DNA of 64,000 bases. Source: Muscardinus avellanarius (Eukaryota; Chordata; Mammalia; Rodentia; Gliridae). The notes beneath the pieces were generated by a model. The model was given only the letters and a program-made list of their open reading frames with translations, did no database searches and was not told the DNA's origin. The DNA is taken from assembly GCA_963383645.1 (NCBI GenBank), contig OY726571.1, positions 76,553,860-76,617,859 on the forward strand, given 5' to 3'. Both the position numbers and the translations under genes were made by a program. This document shows positions 11,307-21,424 of the stretch, piece by piece. How positions within the stretch are numbered: the stretch's first letter is position 1; each line of letters begins with the position of its first letter.

Positions 11307-11774
11307 GTACACTGTGCCAAAACAAAACAAAAATATCTTATTCGCCCTAATATTTTGGCAGTGGTTTAAAAGATATTATATTCTTTAATAGAGATGCTTG
11401 CTGAAGTTCAAAATGATTCCTTTATAAAAAAAAAAGTAAATAATCATTTTAAAAAATTCTTGATGATTTAATCCTTACCTGTTCTTCAGGCTGCACATGA
11501 AGTGTCCTTGCTAGTTAGCAGCCGGAATAGAATCAGACAAATTAGGATTCCAAAAACCTGGGTAGTTCCTCAACTCTGGTATCTGACTCCAGTATTGCTG
11601 TTTAACATTTGAAACTGATTAGCTCCATACACGGCGGTTGTGGGGCATCTTCACTATTGCTTATTCTCTGGGTGATATCGAGTTGGTCTAATGTATGGCT
11701 AGACATCAATGATCCGGTAATATCATCTAAAATAAAATTAATTATATGATTTGATGCACTGTAGAGTAAGATGT

Positions 11775-12510
11775 AATGATCAAAAAAGGTGGGGGGTATA
11801 TTGTAGAAGTAACCTAAATGTCCTTCAACAGATGGATGAATGAACAAATATGTCCAGACTATGGAAATATTTTTCAGTAATAAAAAGGAATAAATAAAAA
11901 GGTGGTACGTACTGCAATGTAAATGAAACTGGAAAGCACTATGCTAAGTGAAAAAAGACACAAACACGCATACACACACATAAGCACATATATATACACA
12001 GGCACTCACACAGATAAACCACATATTGGGTGATTCTGTTCATATGAAATGTCTGGAGTTGGCAAAGTGATACAAATAGAAAACAGATGAGTTGTTTAGG
12101 GCTATGCAGAGGGGTGGGAGATAGGAGGACGGGGGTGACAGCAGAAGGTACAGAGATCCTTTTTTTTGTGGTACTAGAGATTGAACCCAGGGACATTCTG
12201 CCTCTGAGCCTAACTCCCAGCCCTACTCTATTCTGTTAGTTTGGAACAGGGTCTCACTAAGTTGCTGAGGGCCTTCCTCAGTGGCCGAGGCTGCCTACGA
12301 ACCTGCAATCCTCCTGTCTCAGCCTCTGAAGTACTATGACAACAGGTGCATTGCTGCTCTTTCTGTAAATATTGTAAACTACTGACTATAGGGTGGTTGC
12401 ATAGATCTGTAACGACGTTCTAAACCATTGACTTCTCCAGTTCAAATGGGGGATAAATTGGATCATGCATGAATTGAATTTCAATCAACCCATTAAAAAA
12501 CAAAAGTTGC
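11775..12510 (+). mobile_element. Old mammalian L1M 3' end
   Basis: The text follows an ancient L1 3' end: CCTAAATGTCCTTCAACAGA, TATGCTAAGTGAAAAAAG, TTCATATGAAATGTCTGGAG, GGGTGGTTGCATAGATCTG. A minus-strand SINE at 12159-12350 splits it and a short CA-rich stretch is embedded near 11960-12010. Subfamily not resolved. Confidence 0.75.
12159..12350 (-). mobile_element. B1-dID SINE inserted in L1M
   Basis: TTGTGGTACTAGAGATTGAA opens the tail complement. The head end is degraded (AACAGGTGCATTGC). It interrupts the L1M 3' end. Confidence 0.85.
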
Positions 12511-12543
12511 AGGCTTTAGTTACCAAACTTCATCTCTCTTAGC

Positions 12544-12562
12544 AAAAAAAAAAAAAAAAAAA
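12544..12562. repeat. Poly(A) run
   Basis: 19 consecutive A bases shortly after the L1M 3' end, followed by a GGGGA-rich stretch. Confidence 0.9.
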
Positions 12563-12569
12563 GCCATAT

Positions 12570-12977
12570 AAATTAGCTGGGAGGGGAGGGGAGGTAGTAT
12601 AGGGGAAGGGGAAGGAAGGGATGACCTATACCACAATTATGTTGTAGTTTGCAAAACTACATGTCTCTTTTCTATTGGTGGGTTGATGTGCAGCTCACAC
12701 CCCTCTGTCAGGAACCAGTGCTCCACCTGGGGTCTCTGGGTGGTGTCGACAGTGGTGAAGGACCATGGACCTAAACAACCATAAAGTTATCTGTTCTACG
12801 TGATGGGTCCCAAGGATGACAGCAATAAACGTGTGCTGTGGTCAACAGTTCATATTTATGTAGGGAAGTGGCCACCGTCATGCTTATCCTTTAACAAAAG
12901 TCGCTGGCCCATCTTCTCGCCAGCACTACTTGACATTATTCCATTCAGGCTAAGGCTCACAAAGAAGAAGGGAAAAT
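12570..12977. other. Unassigned single-copy sequence
   Basis: A short GGGGA-rich patch near 12582-12620, then sequence without recognisable features. Confidence 0.45.
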
Positions 12978-13366
12978 AGCCATGTGTGGTTGCACACACC
13001 GGTAAACACACCACGTCTTGCTTACATATTCATAGACTCCCAGCTCGGAGTGCAGTAACTTAATAATAAACTATTTTGAGGAGGGGACGATGCCTCAGAG
13101 CGGGCGATACCACTAATGGGGTTGAAGAGGATGCTAATGCTTTGCAGGAGGGAGTGAATTGAGCTCTCCTGTGTAAAGGGGGATTATAAAACGTCATAAG
13201 ATAAGAGGACCAAAAGTTTGAGGCCAGCTTCAGCAACTAAGTAAGAACCTCTACAACTTAGCAAGACTCTTAGCAATTTAGCAAGACTCTCCTTCAAAAT
13301 AAAAAATAAAAAGGCCCAAGGGTCTAGCTTGAAGGTAGAACCGCCGAGTCCAGTCCCAGTAGCAAA
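12978..13366 (+). mobile_element. B1-dID SINE broken by a 196-base insert
   Basis: The head AGCCATGTGTGGTTGCACAC stops at GGTAA (13001-13005) and resumes at 13198 with AGATAAGAGGACC. About 20 bases of the SINE (the CCCAGTACTTGGGAGG region) are missing and are replaced by the inverted duplicate. The rest of the core and the ID-like tail follow. Confidence 0.88.
13002..13197 (-). repeat. 196-base inverted duplication, inserted arm
   Basis: It is the reverse complement of 11111-11306 with 2 mismatches. It sits inside a SINE, so it was added after that SINE inserted. The left junction shares GTAA between the SINE and the duplicated DNA. Confidence 0.95.
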
Positions 13367-13430
13367 AACAAAAAAAAAAAAGGAGGTAATTTTTTAAGGC
13401 AAATGATGATCACTTAAAATAGATCATTTG

Positions 13431-13614
13431 AGCCGGGCGTGGTGGCGCACGCTTGTAATCCCCGCGCTTGGGAGGCAGAGACAGGAGGATCGCGCAGGTT
13501 CGAAGTCAGCCGCACTGGCGTAAGAGACCCTGTTTCCAAAAATAAAACACGTATAAAATAGGTCTGGGAGTATAGCCCGGAGATAGAAGGGCTTCCAGGA
13601 ACCCCAGTACCACC
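13431..13614 (+). mobile_element. B1-dID SINE, derived subfamily, young
   Basis: Full-length, CpG-rich (GAGCCGGGCGTGGTGGCGCA), with B box-like GGTTCGAAGTC and derived tail ending CCCCAGTACCACC. Confidence 0.93.
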
Positions 13615-13616
13615 AA

Positions 13617-13618
13617 AA

Positions 13619-13663
<45 letters not shown>
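13617..13663. repeat. (TAA)n microsatellite
   Basis: About 15 TAA units at the SINE 3' end. Confidence 0.97.
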
Positions 13664-13664
<1 letters not shown>

Positions 13665-13689
13665 GTAAATAAAATAAAAAGGAGGAAAT

Positions 13690-14540
13690 TTAAGAGCAGA
13701 AGTTTAAGTAATGTTCACTTATATACTCTTTCTGTCCCTTCTTAGTTTCTGGGGTTTCTAACTCCTTAGAGCATGGACCAGAAATGTAAGTTTTCATTCA
13801 TCTAACACTGTTGTGCGCTGACCTCCCTCTCTGAGAGGGAGGCAGGTGTGAGGAGAATCTCTCTCCCGGGTGTTTTTGTGGGTTCTCAGCATACTCTCAT
13901 CCCAAGAAGGAATTTGGCTGTAGTTCCTTTGAAACTGGTAATTCACTGGCTCTTTGGTTACCATGGCCTTCGACTCAGAGATCAGGGAATTAGGCTGATC
14001 TATTTTTGAAAGTCTCTGTCTCATCAGAAATGATCCGACCTCGGAGTCTGAGATGATCCCAAGCCGATGTTCTTTCATTTGTTCCAGATTTAAGCACAGA
14101 AAACATGCATTTGTCTCAGTGAAAGTCAATAGAAAATGTCGGCCGCTGACAGTCACGCACTTCTAGCTCCTCCTGTCCTGTGAGTGGCAACTAGCGAACC
14201 TCTCACCTGCCTGTGCTAGACAGGACTTAGGCACCTGTGAGGTCTCCTGATGCAGAGAACGCCCGTCAGTCTCTGGGGCATCTCAGTGAAGGCCTGCTTA
14301 TTAAGTTGAGGAAGTGAGCTCCGCTGATCTCTCTTGCTCAGTTGAGGTGGAAAGAAGAATTCACAGAATGCCCCCAAGTTACCTCCCATTCTCTCTCCTT
14401 CCTGAACTCTTTCACATTCGTTACCCACGGAAGGGACTGGGAAGACTTCTGGATGATGATTTTTGCCACCTACTTTAAAAATCTTGGTTCAGTGTCAACT
14501 CAGTTTGGGATCTGGTGCCTGAAATATTCTATAAACATTT
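13690..14540. other. Unassigned single-copy sequence
   Basis: No known repeat. A 120-codon open frame on the minus strand (13794-14156) has no recognised domain, signal peptide or membrane segment; it is treated as chance. Confidence 0.4.
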
Positions 14541-14543
14541 ATA

Positions 14544-15236
14544 CTCTCCTCCTCCTCCTCCCTTCTTCTTCCTCCTCCTCTTCCTTTTCCTCCTCCTCTT
14601 CTTCTCCTCCTCCTCCTTCTCCATCTTCTCTTCCTCCTCCTCCCCTTCCCCTTCCTCCTCCTCCTCCTCCTCCTCCTTCTTCTTCTTCTTCTTCTTCTTC
14701 TTCTTCTTCTTCTTCTTCTTCTTCTTCTTCTTCATCTTCCTCCTCCTCCTCCTCCTTCCTTCCTTCCTTCTTCTTCCTCTTCCTCTTCCTCCTCCTCTTC
14801 TTCTCCTCCTCCTTCTCCATCTTCTCTTCCTCCTCCTCCCCTTCCCCTTCCTCCTCTTCCTCCTCCTCCTCCTCCTCCTCCTCCTCCTCCTCCTCCTCCT
14901 TCTTCTTCTTCTTCTTCTTCTTCTTCTTCTTCTTCCTCTTCCTTTTCCTCCTCCTCTTCTTCTTCTTCTCCTCCTCCTCCTTCTCCATCTTCTCTTCCTC
15001 CTCCTCCCCTTCCCCTTCCTCCTCTTCCTCCTCCTCCTCCTTCTCCTCCTCCTTCTCTCTCTTCTTTTTCTTCTTCCCCTCCTCTTCCTCCTCCTCCTCC
15101 TTCTTATTTTTCTTCTCCTCCTCTTCCTCCTCCTTCTCCTTCTCCATCTTCTCTTCCTCCTCCTCCTTCTTCTCCATCTTCTCTTTCTCCTCCTCCTCCT
15201 CCTCCTCCTCCTCCTCCTCCTCCTCCTCCTCCTCCT
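14544..15236. repeat. Long polypyrimidine tract (CCT/CTT)n
   Basis: About 690 bases almost entirely C and T on the plus strand. CCT- and CTT-rich subarrays alternate, and a similar block containing the rare A in CCATCTTCTC recurs near 14621, 14817, 14985, 15144 and 15174. All long frames here (poly-Ser, Leu, Phe, Glu, Lys) are low-complexity artefacts. Confidence 0.98.
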
Positions 15237-15240
15237 GTTA

Positions 15241-15457
15241 TTACTACTACTACTACTACTTCTACTTCCTTGGGATTGAACTCAAGGGTATCCTACCTCT
15301 GAGCTAAATCCCCAGCTCTTTTTATTTTTCATTTTGAAACAGTCTCCATAAGTTGTCGAGGGTCTCACTATGTTGCTGAGGGTGGCCTCAAACCTACTAT
15401 CCTTCTGTTTCAGTCTTCCAAGTAACAGGATTACTTGAATACACCACCATGCCCAGC
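15241..15457 (-). mobile_element. B1-dID SINE with (ACT)n tail
   Basis: The ACT repeat at 15241-15267 joins the pyrimidine tract to the tail complement (CCTTGGGATTGAACTCAAGG). The head complement ends ACCATGCCCAGC. The pyrimidine tract may itself have grown from this SINE tail. Confidence 0.85.
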
Positions 15458-15469
15458 TTCTCGTTTATT

Positions 15470-16485
15470 CTTAATTTCTCTACAAAGCTATTTGTCCATT
15501 GATTGGCATGGACCAGGAATGTTATAACTGACTCTCTACCAAAGAATGCTGTGATATAGTCACACACTTAATCTAGTACATGATAAATAAGCATTCAGAC
15601 AATATTTGCATAGCAAATGAGGTCATAAACACACCTATTTTGTACTTATTTATGAAAATCTATAGCTCATTTATCCAGAGCTACCCAGCTGTACAGCCCC
15701 CAAAGCCATTACCATTTTTTTCTACAAGAAATATTTTTCTATGTCTGAACCTTTCCTGTAAATGCATTAGTCAAGTAATAAACATTAGTTCCAGAGTTCT
15801 ACACAGTTCTGCCAAAATGTCAATCATACGCTGACACAAACAGGCACTTTGTAAAATAAAGCAATTACATTACAATCGTTGACTTAGAGCCGTGAATTCT
15901 CAGTTCACGGTACAAAAATATCTGGCCTCCCCGCTAATGAAATGAAGGAAAATATAATTGACGGTTATCTTGCGAGATTTCATTGTAACGCACATGATGT
16001 TATAATAAATCTGGGTACTGGAACTTCTGTGGTGTGCTGTTTAGAGCATATTAGCTGATTGCTTTGGAGTCAGCTGAGTTTGAAGTTTCTGATGCTGAAC
16101 TTTGATATGAATACACTGTGCACGTGGAGTCTCTTACAGTCGGTCTTTTGCAACCCCCATGCATACAGTCAGTGGAGTAAGAAGTTCACCAGGACCTCTG
16201 TTACCATCTATGGACAATTTGTAACAGATGCTCTGGCAATAAAAATTCCGATTTGGAACAAATAGAATATTTCTCCATATTAGCTTATCCATGTTACCTT
16301 TTCCGGATCTGTAATTTTCTTAAAGAGAGAGAGAGAAAAACCCTCCGCAAAACAAAAGCACTCAAAACTCAAAAACAAAAAGTGAGTTTTTCGATGTGAA
16401 ATTAATTTGCTAATCATGTCATGAGTGAGCTCATATTCAATTTGTTCTGCAGCGTTTCTGGATTTGATTTTAATGTCAGAAACAT
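15470..16485. other. Unassigned single-copy sequence, AT-rich
   Basis: It contains an octamer-like ATTTGCATA and several TAAT-type motifs, and a small hairpin CCGTGAA/TTCACGG around 15889-15909. No repeat or gene recognised; distal regulatory DNA is possible. Confidence 0.35.
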
Positions 16486-16488
16486 GAG

Positions 16489-16671
16489 AGGTCAGATGTA
16501 GCGGCACATGCCTGTGCCTGAGAGGCTGAGACAGGAGGATCGCAGGTTAGAGGTCACAGCCTCAGCAACTCGGCAAGGTTCTCAGCGACTTCGTGAGACC
16601 CTGTTTCAAATTAAAAAATAAAATTGGGCTGGGGTATAGTTCAAAGGTAGAATGCCTTGAGTTTAATCCCG

Positions 16672-16672
<1 letters not shown>
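16489..16672 (+). mobile_element. B1-dID SINE
   Basis: Head GGTCAGATGTAGCGGCACAT with part of the CCCAGTACTTGGG segment missing; classical tail ends TTTAATCCCGACTACT. Confidence 0.87.

Positions 16673-16739
<67 letters not shown>
16673..16739. repeat. (ACT)n(CA)n compound microsatellite
   Basis: About 11 ACT units followed by about 16 CA units at the SINE tail. Confidence 0.96.
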
Positions 16740-16774
16740 ATGAATGCACTGTTTTTCACACTGCTGGTTTTTGT

Positions 16775-16979
16775 TTTTGTTTTTTTCTTTGTTTTTGGTG
16801 GTCCTGGGGATGAAACCCAAGGGCCTTCTACCTCCGGGCTACACTCCCAGACCTGTTTTATATTTTTATTTGGAAACAGGGTCTCTTAAGCCAGCTGAGT
16901 CTGGCTTTGAACCTGCGCGATCCTCCTGTCTCTGCCTCCCAAGCACGGGAATTACAATTGTGTGCCACCACGCCCGGCT
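16775..16979 (-). mobile_element. B1-dID SINE, derived subfamily
   Basis: T/G-rich tail, GGTGGTCCTGGGGATGAAAC, derived core (CTCTTAAGCCAGCTGAGTC) and head complement ACCACGCCCGGCTT. Confidence 0.9.
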
Positions 16980-16999
16980 TGTTTTATTTTATTTTATTT

Positions 17000-18055
17000 T
17001 TTTAATTCAGCAATACCCCAACAAGGTTTGTTGACTTGCAAGCCCAGTTGGGGCTCACAGAAAGTTTGCGATAGCATTTTCAAAATTATGTGACCCAACA
17101 AGTTAGGGGAAGCAAGCGCCTGGTCATTTATAATCTAAAGCACTCAGAATAAATACTTTACATGACTGTTTCATTCAAAGACACACACTTCATGTGAGTA
17201 ACAAACAGGACCTAGATGTTTAAATAAACTTACTGTTATTTTTCCAGGCATGTCTTTGGTAGTGCGCAGACACATCTGGGGCAGAGCATCCAGGCATCAG
17301 ATGCCCAGGCGGTGCACACAGGGGATGAAGAGGACCGGGAGAGGAACATGCGGATGCCGCAGCCTTGGGGAGGCCCTGGCGGAGTCTACAGGAGGCACAC
17401 AGCAAAAGGTAACACTTGAACCTGCTGCGGTGGTCCATCTCCAGCCCTGCTTCACCCTCCTGTTGCATCCTCTCCCTTCCCTGATAACAACTAAGAGCTG
17501 TATCCCCGTGCCCACGATCCCCTCACATTTTAAAATCAAACTCCAACTAGCCAGGCACATATTCATCCAGCTAAGTTACTCCATTAGCCAGGGTCCCTGG
17601 AGCCTAATTTAAGCTGTGTGGCTGCGCTGTCGCCGATGAGATAGAAGAGGAAGTGTCCTATTTCCCAGGAGTTTCTTTTATAAGGGGAGTCACAGACATG
17701 CTTCTTCCTTCTACCAAACTGCTACCAGCAAACACCTTGTGAAAACAGGCATGCTGGAGCCCCAGCAGTAGCTCTGACCCAGGGGAGCTGGAGGGAGAGG
17801 GACAGTCAAAGCCTTTGTCGGGCTGTCACTGCCTCTCTGAAAGATGTAGGTCCAGGGTCTTAAGTCACCCTGTAGGACACGTAGTAAAAACCGAATCCTA
17901 ACTTATAAATGTGGCACAATCTATATTCCAAACCCTGCTCTTATCCCAAAGCTCAGGAGCTAAAAGTCCAGCCACTTATCAGACAGCTTCATCTGAATAT
18001 ATTAATCCATCGACACATGGCCCTAAGGAGTAATTCAAATTTCCTCCCAAACCTG
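17000..18055. other. Unassigned single-copy sequence
   Basis: 17250-17420 is somewhat GC-rich with open frames on both strands up to 120 codons, but the frames overlap each other and show no recognisable domain. No repeat family seen. Confidence 0.4.
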
Positions 18056-18058
18056 CTT

Positions 18059-18063
18059 TATTA

Positions 18064-18097
<34 letters not shown>
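18059..18097. repeat. (ATT)n microsatellite
   Basis: About 12 ATT units forming the tail of the following minus-strand SINE. Confidence 0.96.
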
Positions 18098-18100
<3 letters not shown>

Positions 18101-18308
18101 TGTGGTACTGGCGACTGAACCCAGGTGCATTCTACCTCCAAGCTACACCCTCCTCCCCCAGGTCGTTTTAGTTTAATTTTTATTTTGAAACGGGGTCTCA
18201 CTCAGTTGTTGAAGGTCCGGCTAAATTGAGGAGGCTGGCCATGGACCTGGATTCTCCTGAATCCGCCTCCCAGGTACTAGGATTACAGGCAAGTGCCACA
18301 ACATCTGG
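18098..18308 (-). mobile_element. B1-dID SINE
   Basis: TGTGGTACTGGCGACTGAAC to a degraded head complement GCCACAACATCTGG. Confidence 0.88.
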
Positions 18309-18339
18309 ATGAAAATCTGTTCTTTATCTGTACTACCTA

Positions 18340-19085
18340 GCTCAGGTGGCGGGAACCTCCCTTCTCTATTTGCCCAGTGAAACATCTGGGGAATCTTTTC
18401 TCCTCTCAGCCATTCATCATCTGCCAATAAATAGCTTGTGTTTCTCCTCCAGAATGTCCGGAGTCTTCCCACCACAGTCACCTATTTCACCTGGGTCTTC
18501 TCCAGCCTTGCCTGTGTTGCAGTAGCAGCCTCTTCAAAGGTTGTGCTTGTGTCTGGTTTCAACTCCACTAACCCCCTCCTACAATCCTACATAAAAATCT
18601 GCTGCAAGTCTGTTCATGGCTCCCATTAAGGATGGAATAAAGCCAAGGTCCCTGGCAGGGTAAGCAAGGCCATTCCGTATCTATCCAACTCTGAATCCCC
18701 CTAATGCAAATATAACACACTGTTCTTCATTCTTTCCTGCACTGCCCAGTAATGCCCTGCTGTGTCTGGACTGTTCTTCCAGGTCCCTGCACCTCTGTCC
18801 TGCAGTCCCTCTCTCCTGGAATTCCCTTCCCCCTATTTACAAGCCTGGGAAACTCACCAAAGTATCCAGCTCAGGAGGCAACACTGCTGTGCAGATGCTA
18901 CTGGTGCTGGCCCGGCTCAAGTTCACCTAGATCTTTAAAGTCCTGTCTTTCAAATGGCATGGCAGTTGTTTATCTTGCACATTTGACTCTCATAATAAAC
19001 TGTGAGTTCTTTGAATCAGGGCTTGTATCTTCCCATCTTAGTAGTTCCACTGCCTAGAAAATACTAGCTACTTAATATACTGGCC
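18340..19085 (+). mobile_element. L2 LINE 3' end
   Basis: The order of motifs follows the L2 3' region: TGGCTCCCATTAAGGATGGA, CAGGTCCCTGCACCTCTG, TGGAATTCCCTTCCCCC, AATAAACTGTGAGTTCTTTG, AGGGCTTGTATCTTCC, CACTGCCTAGAAAATACTAG. Diverged and interrupted by small indels, as expected for an ancient element. Confidence 0.75.
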
Positions 19086-19192
19086 AGTGCTGATTGAGAA
19101 TATACTATACATTGACCTTGAGGTAAGTACTTTATCTCAGTTAGTCACCAAAACAACTGATGACAAGTACATGTTTAAAAAAAGAAAGGAAA

Positions 19193-19360
19193 AGCCGGGC
19201 GTGGTGGCGCACGCTTGTAATCCCTGCGATTGGGAGGCTGAGCCTGGAGGATCACACAGGTTCGAAGCCAGCCTCAGCTACTTAGTGAGACCCTGTTTCC
19301 AAATAAAGTATAAAATAGGGCTGGAAGTATAGCCCAGAGGTTCTACCCTCAGTACCACAA
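19193..19360 (+). mobile_element. B1-dID SINE, short tail
   Basis: AAAGCCGGGCGTGGTGGCGC head, classical core and a tail shortened to GGTTCTACCCTCAGTACCAC. Confidence 0.88.
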
Positions 19361-19456
19361 AAAAAAGAAAGAAAGGAAGGAAGGAAGGAAGGAAGGAAGG
19401 AAGGAAGGAAGGAAGGAAGGCAGGCAGGCAGGCAGGCAGGCAGACTGACAAGGGGA

Positions 19457-19540
<84 letters not shown>

Positions 19541-19578
19541 AGCAGACCAACAAGGGGAAAGAAAGAAAAAGAAAGAAA

Positions 19579-19618
<40 letters not shown>

Positions 19619-19702
19619 ATAAAGGAAGGGAGGATGAAAGGAAGAAATGAGAGAGAAGGAAGGAAGGAAGGAAGGCAGGCAGGCAGGCAGGCAGGCAGGC
19701 AC
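19361..19702. repeat. Compound purine microsatellite (GAAA/GGAA/GGCA)n
   Basis: Blocks in order: GGAA, GGCA, an interruption with GACTGACAAGGGG, a long GAAA block, the related AGACCAACAAGGGG, GAAA again, GGAA, GGCA. The outer order GGAA-GGCA appears at both ends and the AAGGGGAAAG spacer twice, so part of the array is duplicated. Confidence 0.97.
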
Positions 19703-20084
19703 AAACATGTCAAGTAACACAGAAAGAGCCAGGATCTGGGTAGGAAGCCAGCCCTGCACCTGTGACTTGACCCTGAAGTCGCTACCTATGCCTCTTCCCA
19801 AGGAAACATTCTGCTTTCACGTCATTTTCCTCAAATTGAGGTGGGGGAGACTTGAAGGAGTCTCAGTAACATGCGCGGGGTGGGGAGCAGGGCAGAGTCC
19901 AGAGGGAAGCGCACCAAGTGCCTCGTGCGTGTGCACGTCTGTTCCTATGACTCTGACCCTCATTATGATGGATAATTACAATGCACCAAAATATACTTTA
20001 AAAATAGATGCTAAATCTAGGCATAGTGAATGGAGTTGGAAAGAAATTTATATTTGCTGAGGAAAAAAATGTATGGCTTGACAG

Positions 20085-20225
20085 GGTGGTTCCCAAGCAT
20101 GAAAGATGATTATCAAAACTCCCTGGGAGGGGGTGGTTGTAGAGTACAAATTCCTGGTCCCAACCATGTCCTACCAAATCAGTGTCCCAAAAGTTAGAGG
20201 ACCATAGGTGAAAGGTACAAACGAA
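20085..20225 (+). mobile_element. MER5-like DNA transposon fragment
   Basis: Motifs GGTGGTTCCCAAGCATG, ATCAAAACTCCCTGGGAGG, ACAAATTCCTGGTCCCAACC and CTACCAAATCAGTGTC follow the order of the non-autonomous hAT element MER5A. Diverged and non-coding. Confidence 0.6.
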
Positions 20226-20248
20226 ACTTCTGGGAATTGTAAACATGT

Positions 20249-20252
<4 letters not shown>

Positions 20253-20290
<38 letters not shown>
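20253..20290. repeat. (TA)n microsatellite
   Basis: About 19 TA units directly upstream of the 88-base tandem duplication. Confidence 0.97.
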
Positions 20291-20293
<3 letters not shown>

Positions 20294-20461
20294 CACATAT
20301 ACATATAATTTCATACATACACATATATAATTTTATATATACCTATGTAATTTCATATATACATATATAATTTCATAGTTTCACATATACATATAATTTC
20401 ATACATACACATATATAATTTTATATATACCTATGTAATTTCATATATACATATATAATTT
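20291..20461. repeat. 88-base tandem duplication
   Basis: The unit beginning TTTCACATATACATATAATT starts at 20291 and again at 20379. The copies are identical for about 80 bases and diverge near the end (TTTCATAG versus TTTTATAT). Confidence 0.93.
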
Positions 20462-20668
20462 TATATATACAAATATATGTAAAAGTTCCAAAATTCCTGA
20501 AAGCTATCAATCTGATAAATCTCATTACATGCACATGTACAAAATCTGTGGTATGACTCATTTGGTTGAACACATGCTGGCACCTAGGACTAGTCCTTCA
20601 TGAACTAGCTCTTTAATAACCTGCCACAAAATGCTGGTAGTTTTGCATTTTTCGAACATGTATTTTGC

Positions 20669-20838
20669 CAGGTGTGGTGATGCATGCCTGTAATTCCTGT
20701 AGTTGGAAGGCTGGGGCAGCAGGATTGTAGGTTTGAAGCCACCCTCTGCAACTTGTCAAGACACTGTTTCAAAATACAAGGAGGTAAGGGTATAGCACAG
20801 AGGTAGAATAAACCTAGGTTCAATATTCTGTCACCACA
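20669..20838 (+). mobile_element. B1-dID SINE
   Basis: GCCAGGTGTGGTGATGCATG head, shortened core, degenerate tail CAATATTCTGTCACCAC followed by CA/CG repeats to about 20885. Confidence 0.85.
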
Positions 20839-20889
20839 AACACACACACACGCGCACACACGCGCAAACACACACGAACACACACAGTA

Positions 20890-21420
20890 TACGCATGTCT
20901 CCTTTATGGTGAACAGGCAATATTTTCTATTCAACAGTATTCCCTTTCTCCATAAATTCTCAAAATATTTCCAGCAGTAATTTGCAAATTACATCTGTGC
21001 CCTAGGATACAGGGCATCAAAATCCAATATATGGAATTCATTTAAAACAACTGGGCATGTTCTTCCTCTTAGCCATGTTTGCCCTATCCTTTCAGAATGA
21101 TAGCTTAATTATGTTATTTTTAAGTATTATTTTAAGTTGACCTAAATCCATAATAATTTAAAACATGTCTTCTCGTATAAACTGTTTTACTTATATTTAA
21201 TTTTAAAAACACTTCTTCATGTAAACTTACTGAAGAATTAGTAGTTAAGTCAAAAACACCACAGTTAGGAGTGTTTATGTGTAGAGGTGCTGGCTTCATT
21301 GCAAATGCTAGACTTTCTTTTAATAAATATTTTTATTTAAATTTTATTAAATTTTTAATAAAATTTAAATAAAAATATGTAAGTTTTAATAAATTCCGTT
21401 TGTTAATTTAAAAAGTACCT
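20890..21420. other. Unassigned AT-rich sequence with a perfect palindrome
   Basis: No repeat family recognised. It contains the AT palindrome listed at 21327-21378. Confidence 0.45.
21327..21378. repeat. Perfect AT-only inverted repeat (25-base arms, 2-base loop)
   Basis: Left arm 21327-21351 and right arm 21354-21378 are exact reverse complements made only of A and T. A direct repeat TTTTAATAAAT lies on either side. Confidence 0.95.
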
Positions 21421-21424
21421 CAGA

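Noticed and set aside
13794..14156. 120-codon minus-strand open frame in single-copy DNA
   Set aside because: No recognisable domain, no convincing splice sites at the ends, and a length expected occasionally by chance in 64 kb searched in six frames.
14342..15307. Open frames of 212-321 codons on both strands in the pyrimidine tract
   Set aside because: They encode only runs of Ser, Leu, Phe, Pro, Glu or Lys, are open in several frames at once, and arise from triplet composition, not coding.
17250..17612. Overlapping frames of 82-120 codons on opposite strands in a GC-richer patch
   Set aside because: Open on both strands because of low stop density in GC-rich DNA; no protein family recognised.
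19282..19801. Frames of 91-150 codons rich in Phe, Leu, Ser and Pro
   Set aside because: They are translations of the GAAA/GGAA/GGCA arrays.
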